64,000 nucleotides of DNA from Gnetum montanum (Eukaryota; Streptophyta; Gnetopsida; Gnetales; Gnetaceae), in contig MNCI01025128.1 of the NCBI GenBank assembly GCA_015680685.1, positions 290,833-354,832 on the forward strand. Direction: 5' to 3'. The position numbers and the translations under genes were made by a program. The notes beneath the pieces were generated by a model. The model saw only the letters and a list, made by a program, of their open reading frames with translations, ran no database searches and was not told where the DNA came from. Positions 10,551 to 21,317 of the stretch are shown in pieces. The number at the start of each line of letters is the position of its first letter. Positions within the stretch are counted from its first letter, which is position 1.

Positions 10551-13500
10551 ATGGACACATGGAAGCAAATTAGTTTACCTTTAAGCCTAAGTGGGTCCCA
10601 CAGTGATGTTGAATGATTTATTGACCTTGATTACTTAGATCTTGAGCCTAAGAGTCTTGTTGATCATATAGCCTTAATCGAAAAACCTCTAGAGTGGCTT
10701 GAGAACCTAGTTAAAACCCTACACCTTGAGCCTAGTGACATAATTGAAGACTTTCTAGTTGAGGTTCTTGTCACAACACAAAGTGGTGAGGAGAAAACAC
10801 TGAAACTAAGTTCTTCATTGGAACCTCAACAAGCTCAAGACATCACCATGGTCCTACAGGATAATATTAAGATCTTTGCTTGGTCATATGAAGATATGTT
10901 AGGTTTAACACAACATCATACTTGATTCTAGCATTAGACTAGTTAAGCAAAAAGTGCATAAGATTAAACTTGATTTGGCCTTGGTAGTTTGTGATGAGAT
11001 CACAAAGCTCTACCAAGCTAGTTTCATTAGAGCTATTGATTACATAGAATGGGTATCCAACATAGTGGTAGTCCCTAAGAAAAATGGAATTATCCATATT
11101 TGCATTGACTTTCAAGACCTAAATAAGGAAATCATTAAGGATGACTTTCCTTTGCCTTGTTATCCTTGATGGGTGGGTTCTCAGGATACAACCAGATTAG
11201 GATAAATCCAAAGCATCAACTTAGTGCAACTTTTATGACTCCTTGGGGTACCTTTTGCTATACTACAATGCCCTTTAGCTTAAAGAATGTAGAAGCAACA
11301 TACCAAAGAGCCATGACATACATCTTTAATGATTACATGCTAGGTTTGCTCAATGATTATGTAGATGATATAGCTGTTAAGTCCAAAGTGGTGAATGACC
11401 ATGTGCATGACCTTAACCTTGTCTTAAACAATGTCTTAAGTATGAGCTTAGGCTTAATCATAAGAAGTGTGTCTTTGGTGTCAAAACTGATAAGATGATT
11501 GGCTTTTTAGTATCTGAAGTAGGGATACATGTCGATCTTGATAAGGTTAAGGCCATATTCAACTTGGCAGCACCTACTAACCTTAAGGATATTTAGAAAT
11601 TACAAGGTAGATTACAATTTATTTATAGGTTCATTTCTAGGCTTATGCATAAGTTACAAACCATGTAACACTTGCTTAAGAAAGGAGTTCACTATGAGTG
11701 CATAACTCAATGCCAAAAAGCCTTTGAAAACCTTAAGCAAGAATTGGCACAACTACTAACAGTCTATCCTCTACAAGAGAGTAAACTGTTTTACATCTAC
11801 CTTGCCATCTCTAACATGTCTATTTCCTCTCTATGTTGTCAAAAATGAGATGGTGGAGTGAAGATGCTAGTATACTACCTTAGTCATGCATTGGTCACCA
11901 ATAAGACCTGATACACTGAAGTGGAGAAGCATTGTCTAGCATTAGTCTTTTCATTAAAGAAGTGGAGACACTACCTCTTTGGAAACCAAGTTAATGTCAT
12001 TTGCAAAGATAACATGCTCAGAGCCATAATGACCAATGTTTATGAGAGTAGTTGTATAGCTCAATAGAAAGACATAATAGTAGAGTTTGATCTTCATTAT
12101 GTTTCCCAAGAATCAATGAAAGGTCAAGCTATAGCCTTACAACTTACAACTTCACTTGTTGATAACCATGTAACCATAGATCCTGAGTTTCTGAATGAAC
12201 ATGTTAACATTGTTAGCCAAGTGCTTGAGGGTTATGAGGTAGCCATGCACTTTAATAGATCTTCAAATTCCCATGGGGCCAATGTCGCTACCATTATCAC
12301 ATTCTTGTCTAGTGAAATCTAACCCTTTGGCTATCATTTTGAGCTTTCATGCATCAACAACATAGCTAAGTATGAAGATTTGATTAGAGGAATGATGGTA
12401 GCTAATGACTTAGGAATCAAGAATTTAATGATCAAGGGTGATTCACAACTTGTGGTCAACCAAGTAACTAAGGTCTATGCATGTAAATCCAAACATTTGC
12501 AACTGTACTATGACCTAGGAAAGTAATTGATGTAACAATTTATAAACATTGATATCCAACACATACCCCAAAACAAGAATGCTATAGCTAATGACATTGC
12601 ATCATTATCCCTTAGTGTGAAGCAGATGTATTCAACAAGTTTTCCACATTGACTATAAACTGTGCTATTCCCATAAAGTAGAGCGCTAAGGTTACCTTCG
12701 TGGCCGTAGTTCATACTACTCCTACGAGGGAATGGTATGATGATATAAAGTTTTACCTTATGCATGGTGAACCTTCACAAGGCCTAATTACTGCTCAAAA
12801 GGACACTATACATAAATGATCAAAATAGTATGTCATAGTAGGTGATAACACATTATGTTGATAGTCCTACGATGACATATTATTAGTGTTCTTGGGTAAG
12901 ACTAAAGCCTGCATAGTCATAGAGCAAGTTCATGAGGGTGTATATGGGGGACATAGAGGACCTAGAGCTATGGCCTTTAAGATTAGATGGTTAGAAAATT
13001 ACTGGTCCTATATGGAAAATGATTGCCTATAGAAGGTTAAAACCTATGACACTTGCCAACAACATAGCAATCTCATACACATACCACTAAGTTACACACG
13101 ACTTAGATCATTTGGTTGTTTCAACGATGGGGATTGAATGACCTATGATGCATAAGTCTTCCACAGGGCATAGCTTCATCATCACTGGAACTGAATACTT
13201 TACGAAGTGGGTTGAGGCTATTTCCCTAATGAAGACTACATCTAAACAAGTCTGTAGGTTCATCTTGGAATATATAGTAGCCCATTTTGGCATACCTATG
13301 ATCATAGTCACAGACAATGGACCATAGTTTGGCAGTAAAGAAACAAATAATTTTTGTCATGATCTAGGCATTAAGAATTCTATCTCATTGCCATATTATC
13401 CTTAGGCCAATGGAAAAGTGAAGCAAGTAAGAAGGCCATCATCAACTTACTCAAGAAAATGTTAAGCAATAGTAAGCATAAGTGGCATGAATGGCTTGTC

Positions 13501-13963
13501 CACACACTTTGGGCTTACAGAACGACATATCATACTGCAATAAGTGTAGCCCCATATAGTCTTGTTTATGGTTCTAAAGTTGCTTTGCCTCTTGAATTGC
13601 AAGTACCATTGCTCCGAGTGGTCCTATATGAATTCATTAATGATGAATAGAATAAGGATTTGTATACCATGGACCTAAACTTGGTGGAGAATTAGTGTGT
13701 GCAAACGCTTTCTCACATTGAACGCTACTAGGAGAGGCAAAACCACTAATGCCATCATAGCCTGGAGAAGTACAAGATCAAGGAAGGTGACCTGATCATC
13801 AAAGTTATCTGCATGCATGCAGATAAATTCTTAGCCAATTGGAAAGGGCCTTTCTTGATCATCAAGGCCTATAGCAATGGGGCCTAATGGATAGCAGAAA
13901 TGGATGGGAATGAGTTGGCCAGTTCAGTAAATCATTCCTATCTAAAGTCATATTACATGTAGC
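10551..13963 (+). pseudogene. Tat-like gypsy pol relic (RT, RNase H, second RNase H, integrase)
   Basis: A frame starting at ATGGACACATGG leads through a pre-RT region (FAWSYEDM) into a broken RT: VVPKKNG, a gap and frameshift near 11157 that lost the segment before GGFSGYNQI, and NDYVDDIAVKSK with the catalytic YVDD. The gypsy RNase H follows (TEVEKHCLALVFSLKKW, about 11760-12110). A second RNase H-like domain follows at about 12320-12630 (NNIAKYEDLIRG, GDSQLVVNQV). That extra archaeal-type RNase H between RNase H and integrase is a known mark of the Tat lineage. Integrase shows its HHCC region (about 12920-13080), EYFTKWVEA, VTDNGP and LWAYRTTYHT, and ends with HSYLKSYYM. The usual Glu region reads NGKVKQV, so the third catalytic residue appears lost. 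Many stops make it non-functional. Confidence 0.85.
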
Positions 13964-15772
13964 TGATAACAACTAACAAGTGAGCTTTCTTTCCATGGCT
14001 TGCCAAGGCCTTAAACTGGCAACACATGTGACCTTTGATAACTAGGTTTATTGATTGTTCTATGTGACCTTATTTATTTCATTGTAACAACATGATTTTT
14101 GTCATCTAGTCTTCTTGTCCTCTTGGAGTTGTGCATACAGGGTGAAGCCTAGAGGAATCATGGAGGTGGAACTCATCATAGTAGCAAGTCACCACGTGAC
14201 CTTGATGTGCAAGATTTAGTTAGTTTGTCTTGCCATGCCAAGAGTGCTTATTTCATATCATTTCTATTACCATTCCCTTTAGCCTAACCCTGTAGCTTGA
14301 TTATAACCTTCCTTACCTTGGATGGCAATGTTGATTGATGTTTGACACTCATGCACTATGGTTATATGACATCCCTTTGTCATGCTCCACCTTCAAGTCC
14401 ATTGAATGTAACACATCTCATTTAATGGAAAACCATCTATGCTAGTGCATGTGGCACATCTCACTTAACGAGAAGACCAAGTTAAACTAATCTTGGCAAA
14501 AGAAACCTAATGAAGGCTTCACCCCATGAAAAAAGGGGATGGGAAGTAAATTGCCAAGAAATTGAATAGAAAATGAAGCCTAAAGAGCAAATTGATGACT
14601 CCAAACATGAAAATGAAGGAGCCTAAGAGGCAAACTAACCTTGGAGCGAGGTGTTAGTTCCTCAAACACATTTTCCAAGTGAACCATACTTCAAATCACA
14701 AAGCGTGAAGCTCAAATGAATTTACAAACATGTTTGTGTTGCATTGTAGCCATAATTTCAATGCTTGGAATTCATTATTAGCCTTCATGACCATTTCCAT
14801 ATCATGTCATTACTTGTTACCCCATCATAACCTCACCCCATCATTGTGAGCACTCTTGGGCATGGTTCGATACTACTGAATCAAGCACGAAGAGGGAACG
14901 TTGGTGATGGACCTGGAGTGGTGTTTTGTATTCTTTGTCGATGTCTCTTGGGTCAAATTTCTAAACATCAATAAAGAGGTGCCAATCAAACATCATCAAA
15001 ATTCATGTTGCAACCTTCATTTCCCAACTTGAGGTAAGGATTCCTTGTAAATGTGAGATATGTAGCCTATGAGCTACAATCTTGCATACTTCAACTTTTT
15101 GGCATCAGAAAATGCTTTAAAATTTGTTATTTCTATGCTTCCTAAGTAGAAAAAGGTACCCCATGTCCATATTTGGGCTTGGGAAGGCCAAGAATGCCTT
15201 TGGAATAACTAAAATTGGCATTTCCATAGTTTTTTGTAGGGGTATAGCCCAAACTATGCTAAAGCCATCAATTCTAACTAGTGCTACAATAGGCATGGTG
15301 CTACAGTAGACATGGTGCTACAATAGATGGAAAGTTTTATTCTGTTCTAGGAGATGGTAGTGGCCAGTGTAGTCACCACCAAGACCTAGCAGAAGTTCAA
15401 CATTGAAACTATTAGGATTTCCATTTTTTCCAATAGTGGCCAATGTAGTTACTCCAAGTTTTTAGCAAGTTTTCAACAAAAGGGTGTGCCACCGTAGTTG
15501 CAACTCCAGCATAGTAAAAATAGTGCCAACATAGTCACAAAAGTTTTTTTTTACTATTTATAGTAAATGAATGGGTTTTGTGGTTGTAGTCCATACCAAA
15601 CTTACTATAAATGGTAACTATCCTAAGATTTAATAGTCGTTGCACCTGCAAATTGATGCCAATTTATCACCAATCATGTCAATAGTGCACAAACTAAAAA
15701 ATAGCCAGATTGACCCTATATATACCAAACATAAGCATCATATTATGTTTCTAAATTTTTTTTGGCAACAAC
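13964..15772 (+). other. 3' non-coding part of element E
   Basis: No gene is recognised. A purine-rich stretch at about 14528-14552 (GAAAAAAGGGGATGGGAAG) could be a polypurine tract, but no clear TG-starting LTR follows. At 15190-15540 are more GCCAATGTAGT and AACATAGTCAC motifs like those of the upstream ~190-bp array. Short open frames here have no recognised domain. Confidence 0.4.
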
Positions 15773-16190
15773 ATTACATACAATTTACACATTTATAATA
15801 ATTCATGGGATGAGGGCTCCTTTTCAAAGTTTTTTTTTGCATACTTCCTCTATTTATAACCATCATTTGGAGATTTCTCATCATTGCTATGAGTTTTGAT
15901 AACCCAAACACTCTTCTTCATTTCTACAGCTTGGCAAGAGATTCAACATCATGATGAAAAAATTTAACAATAACTCCATCTTGCATATTATCATCTGTTC
16001 TTTTGTAATGAATTTTTCCAACTCAAAATAAAGAATAGCAAAGCTAATCAAGGTAAGAGCAAAGTGGCGTTATGATTTGTAAATAGAGATGGGGTTGAAT
16101 GAAGAGGGAAATAATGGGAACAAAGATGACGAGTGTTAGGTAAATGGTGATGCTGGTGCTCATGATTGTGGGGGGTGGGGGGTGGGGGGG
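15773..16190 (+). repeat. Gene-fragment chimera, short copy 3
   Basis: From TACATACAATTT the sequence matches 52474-52870 closely, with shared phrases such as CCCAAACACTCTTC and GGGATGAGGGCT. It corresponds to the part just upstream of the pectate lyase fragment in copy 2. It stops in a G-rich low-complexity run at the N gap, so how much more of the chimera is present is unknown. A CAAG/GTAAGAG junction near 16050 looks like a splice donor. Confidence 0.75.
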
Positions 16191-16419
16191 NNNNNNNNNN
16201 NNNNNNNNNNNNNNNNNNNNNNNNNNNNNNNNNNNNNNNNNNNNNNNNNNNNNNNNNNNNNNNNNNNNNNNNNNNNNNNNNNNNNNNNNNNNNNNNNNNN
16301 NNNNNNNNNNNNNNNNNNNNNNNNNNNNNNNNNNNNNNNNNNNNNNNNNNNNNNNNNNNNNNNNNNNNNNNNNNNNNNNNNNNNNNNNNNNNNNNNNNNN
16401 NNNNNNNNNNNNNNNNNNN
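16191..16419. other. Assembly gap (229 N)
   Basis: Undetermined bases follow a G-rich run (GGGGGGTGGGGGGTGGGGGG). The gap hides the junction between chimera copy 3 and the 3' end of the LINE relic. Open frames across the N are meaningless. Confidence 0.99.
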
Positions 16420-19400
16420 AATTAATAATAATAGAGCATTTCATACCATAGTCAAATTCAGTGTAGTTGGTGTTTTGATACTAGGCANATAATAATAGAG
16501 CATTTCATACCATAGTCAAATTCAGTGTAGTTGGTGTTTTGATACTAGGCATCTAGACGACATTTCCAAATAAAGAAAATAATCTCAAATAAGAGGATTT
16601 TCAAACCTTTTTGAAGGTGTCACTTAACATAGTCATCTTGGAAGATACATANCCTTTTTGAAGGTGTCACTTAACATAGTCATCTTGGAAGATACATAGA
16701 GGGAAATTGACATAATGGTTAGGAATAAAAACTTGGAGAGATTGACACCACTTCTAAATTTGTTGAGAGAACAAGTAGTCCCAAAAGACATGCACAAAAG
16801 AGTCATAAGCTTGACAAATGATGCATTTATGGCAATCAACTCCTAAGAAGTGAAGCCTATTTCCAATGGGAAGACCTTGATGAATCAAGGACTAGAAAAA
16901 GAAATAGTTCTTAGATTGGGCCTTGGAAGTCCAAACATGATGAAAAATAGCTTTCCAATGGTGATCCTCAAGATGCACACTCCATCTTCTTTTTAAAGTG
17001 GAGAGTTGGAATTTTGGTGCATGAAACCAAGATTTGGCTTTAGAAAGATGTAAAGAACGTAGAGGGGAACCATCAAGCCAAAAAAAATCATCATACCAAG
17101 GAGTATTATTATGCAACTGAGGAACACCAAAGTTGGAGAGAACATGGTCAATGTGCTGGTAGATAAGAGTATCTTATCTTTGAAACCCCCATTTTACTTT
17201 GGCATGTTGCCAAGTGAGGGTAGTAGAATCATTCCTAATAGTAAATAATTAAGCAACATGATGGAGATTGTGATCGGAAAAATGATTGGCTCTATGAGAG
17301 AATTTTTCATAAAGACAACCCAAAATATTTTTAAAAATAGGAGACCACCAGATAGAGTGCATCGACAACGAGTTCAAGCTTATTTGGGAAGGTTTCCATT
17401 GCAAAAAGCCTTTAAGTTGACTCCAACACTGCCAAATTTTCTTGAACAAGAAAGAACCTATAATCTTCTGAGAACCTCCATTGATGATCCAATTGCTCCA
17501 ATGAGTGTTTTTCCACCTATGGTGATTACTATGACAAGAAATATTATGCCTAAAAAGGATCTTCTAAGCTTCATCTCCTTCTATACAGTAAGTGACCTAC
17601 TTGGAGGCCAAGAGAATACTTTGGTGCTCAATAAAGGCAAGGCCTAAGCCCCCATGTTCCTTGCTTAAAGTGTAGATATCCCAAGAAACTCGATGAAAAG
17701 CTTTGTGATTGTCCTTATCCCCCCATAAAAATTCCTAAGAATTTTGTTGATGCACTGAAAGAAAGATTTGGAAGGAGCCGTAAAGGAAGAGTAGTACACG
17801 TGAGTGGAGCTCAAAATATGATTAACTATGATAAGTCTACTTGTAAGAGATAAGGGTTTAGAAGCCCATTTCAAAGCTTTATGTTTCACTTTTTCCACCA
17901 CATTATTTCATAAGGTAGTGGGAGTGGCGAATAAAGCTATTAGGATACCAAAAAGGGTGAAAACATCTATAGGAGAAACCCATGTGATATTAAAATGATG
18001 AGTCCAAGTAGGCCTTTGAGACAAGCTAGATCGAATAGCTTGCATTTTGTTCCAATTGATTTTAGCTCTTGAGGCTCTACAATAGATGTTAGTGCAATCT
18101 AAGGTAGTGTTAAAATTATTATGGTCCTCAAGCAAAGTGAGAAAAGTGTCATATGGAAACTAGCTATAAATGAGATCCTTTTCTTCTTGTGGAAGAGAGA
18201 TACCTCGTAACCTCATAGATTCATTGTGAGATCTAAGAACAAATCCAAGAGCATCAGTAGCTAGAATAAAAAGATAAGGAGCTAAAGGGCATCTCTGTCA
18301 TACTGATTTTTGAAGCTCAATAATCTTAGAGAAGGTTCCATTAATACAAATAACTGAAGAGGCCTCTGACAAAACCAAATCGATATGTTTATCAAAAACA
18401 GTACCTAAGTTATGCTGCTTAACTATACTTCTTAAAAAAGACCAATCAAGCATGTCATAAGCTTTTGCAAAATCAAGCTTAAGAAGAATGACCTTTTGAT
18501 TAGTGGAAGAAGCTTAGTGCAAGCCCTCAATAGCAGTAATGACATTGTCTAAAATATACCAGCCTTGAACAAAATGAGTTTGCTCTTTGCTTATGAGATG
18601 AGGAAGAAAAGGTTTTAATTTATTGGCTATAGCTTTAGCAACAATTTTATAAATAACATTTAAAAGAGCGATAGGGCACCAGTTGCTAGTGCACATACGC
18701 TCTCTCAACTTGGGTAAAAGCTTAATAATATTTGCACATACGCTCACTTTTCCAAAGGAACCTTTCATAAGAGCTTTCTTATACATGCTATAGATAGTAT
18801 TTTGGAGAGTGGGCCAGAATTTCTTGAAAAATTCTATAGGAAGATCATCCATACCAGGGGCTTTGCCATCATGGAGTTGTTGAAGAGCTTTATCAAGATC
18901 CTATTTAGAAAGAAGAGAAGCATTACCAAAGATGGAACAATTGAAAGGAGTAATAACTCCTAAGCAGGTATTAACTACAATGGGATCAATATCTTCTTTT
19001 CGAAAAATTCGAGAGTAAAAATCAAAGAAAGCCTATAGAATGTTAGTCTTGGAGGTAAAGATATTATCACTAACTTGAATAGTTGGGATTTTAGGGGATG
19101 GGTGTTCCCTTTTGAGGAGATGAAAAAATTCTTTAGTAGCCTGGTCATCCATGCAGAGCTAAGAAAGATTGTCATGAAGCTGAGTACCTCTAGCTTCATG
19201 GTGAGCACTAGTCTGTTGCAGAGTTTTCTTTTGGTCTGTGCATTATTTTGGTATCATGGTAGGGTAGTACAATTTTTGGGAGTGGGTGTCAAACCTATTC
19301 TGAGCTCGTGATCCAGAGTTTTTCTACGAAACTGAATCAAGGTGGCTGCATTTTTCTATTGTGATGTGGGGTTGTGCTTGAGCATTAATTAGTGGGACCT

Positions 19401-19480
19401 TCTTCCATAGGTGGTTGAGATTGGCAGGGTTTCTGTGGTGCAGTGCCTTTTGCCATTTAGTGAATAGGCATTCTAGTGAG
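16420..19480 (-). pseudogene. LINE ORF2 relic (reverse transcriptase, zf-RVT)
   Basis: Read on the minus strand, this is a plant L1-type LINE. The linker and RT entry appear near 18852-19480 (DGKAPGMDDLPIEFFKKFWP). The RT palm follows (IALLNVIYKIVAKAIANKLK, then GWYILDNVITAIEGLH) and then LDFAKAYDMLDWSFL. The catalytic FADD/YADD box is degraded to FPYDT. The thumb region has KWASKPLSLTSRLIIVN (17665-17901). A zinc-binding reverse-transcriptase-associated segment (CHKCIICQAYDSFVHVFWD) lies near 16730-16860. The endonuclease is missing, so the copy is 5'-truncated. Frameshifts are frequent. Single N bases at 16488 and 16652 are each flanked by duplicated sequence and are scaffold artefacts. Confidence 0.88.
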
Positions 19481-19625
19481 TCTATTCCTTTTTGTTTTTG
19501 TTTTTCTTTTTCTTAATACATTCTCTACTCTGATTCCTTGAAGCATTTGCACTAGGGCCTAATGGGTTTGCATGACCTAAAATGTTTCTTCATTCTTTGA
19601 TGTTGGAAGGAAAAAACATAAAATA

Positions 19626-20155
19626 ATGGACTCCTCCAACAGTGATTCACAACCCACTGACAATAATACTAAAATGGATGATATTGATAATTTTTTATGG
19701 TTTGACTTTTCTAAATACATCTTTGATCAAACCATTCAGACCTTTACCCATCTTTATGCAATTGGCTTTTTTTACTTGTAGGATTCCTTCTGTCTCAGTT
19801 TTTCAAGAATCAGTCAAAAAGTTTTGGGAACCTTGTAACATTAGATTAACCTTGGCTTCTAATTTCACCAAAGGGCTATGACAGATTTCGTGAAACAATA
19901 ATGAATTTGGGACATTTATGGATCCTTTTTAATGCTTCAACCCTAAAAGGAGGATTTTGACCTTGAAAAAGAAAGTAAAAGTATTTTGCTAGTATGGATA
20001 GAATTTCTAGGGCTCCCATCTCATTTTCTTTCCATGTTAACATTCTTGCTATGCAGGTTGGGGAGGTCATCAGTATGGAGTTTTTTTTAGGTTTCCGTCC
20101 AAGACTAACTCAGCGAGTGTGTGTTAAAATTAATATGCAAAAGCAACATCCCAAC
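19626..20155 (+). pseudogene. LINE ORF1-like relic (DUF4283), part 1
   Basis: The ATG at 19626 (MDSSNSDSQPTD) opens a frame with several shifts. The middle resembles DUF4283, the N-terminal domain of plant LINE ORF1 proteins: FQESVKKFWE, NLGHLWILFNASTLKG, ILLVWIEFLGLPSHF, then RVCVKINMQK. The frame is interrupted at 20155 by element B and continues in phase at 33371. ORF1 proteins of this type are thought to bind RNA. It lies head-to-head with the minus-strand LINE ORF2 relic, so the two probably come from different LINE copies or from a rearrangement. Confidence 0.7.
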
Positions 20156-21059
20156 TAATGAGCGGCTAGGTACCCCTATGCCCAACCATACAAATCATAG
20201 GCATTCACACGCGACTCGGTCGAATTCCGTAGACTGTAAACTCTTTACATACACCAGACCCTAACTAACAAAACCTTGGATTAGAACGGTCGTTGTATTC
20301 CCAATCTCACTTGTGATGTTCTAGTGGTGATGGTTGAGTGAGATTGAGGCAACTGATTTTTATGGCTTTTTACTCTATCTTTTAGCATCTAATTAAGGTA
20401 TGGAAAGTAAGGAATGAAATATTATCTAATCTATAATTATACTAATATGTATCCTAACTATTCCTAGCATAAGTATCCGATCCCATCTTCCGAGCACGTC
20501 CTGAGGATTCCCTAACCACTATTGGGTTACCAAACATTAAGCGTCACTGGGTTACCAAGTGTTGGGTTTACATTCGAGATGGGCGTACTTATGGTTTCTA
20601 TGAACTATAAATGAGCGATAGCGATTAAAATAATAATAAGAGAAACTTAAGTAATTATCAAAGCATAGAAATATTAAGCTATTAAATGCATTAAATGACT
20701 AAGTCCAAATGCTGCAAGGAATGCTTGAAAGCTCGTCTTTATTGCCATTCATGCCAATGGGCTCAGATACATCAGCGCTTGAATAAAGAGCTGGAAACCT
20801 TCTTTACATCTACTATGGGCACTTGGGAAAATATTCTAACTCTTGCAGGAACAAACTGCAAGAGCTTTGCTATAACTGACAAAAAGGTAAATAAGTGTGG
20901 CAGGAGCACACTTATTTATAGGCCAAAAAAGGTTTCGCGTAAATGGGGCCATGTCGACGCATGGAAGGATGCGTCGATGGGGCTGCGTTGACACAGTTGC
21001 ATATACGAGGTCCTGTATATGCAGCCTAGTAGACGTAGTGATGAACAAACAGTTCATCA
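20156..21059 (-). repeat. 3' LTR of element B
   Basis: On the plus strand it runs from TAATGAGCGG (the expected TGATGAG with one change) to AGTTCATCA. It pairs with 32463-33365 over its full length. The TATAAATAAG box and U3 palindromes are present in reverse orientation near 20910-21040. Confidence 0.95.
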
Positions 21060-21074
21060 TACCCCCACGATTGA
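21060..21074 (-). promoter_or_regulatory. 3' polypurine tract of element B
   Basis: The minus strand reads TCAATCGTGGGGGTA immediately before the LTR TGATGA, one change away from the tract of elements A and D. Confidence 0.85.
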
Positions 21075-21317
21075 GTAAAAACTTGTCCTCGAGTTCCTCT
21101 ACAATTTGGAAGGTATGGACTTTTATTTACAACACACATGACTTGACACACACACATGACCTGACACACACACATGACACAACATCAATTTTACCAAGTG
21201 CTCGAGCATATAGATAAGGAAAGTATTACAAAAATGGTGGTGTTTAGAGACAAAATTGAACACCTTGCTGGTCTTGGAGTCTATCATGTAGAAGGATGCA
21301 AAAATTACCAGAGAAGA

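Noticed and set aside
16144-16492. Open frames spanning the N gap on both strands
   Set aside because: They consist almost wholly of undetermined residues and carry no information.
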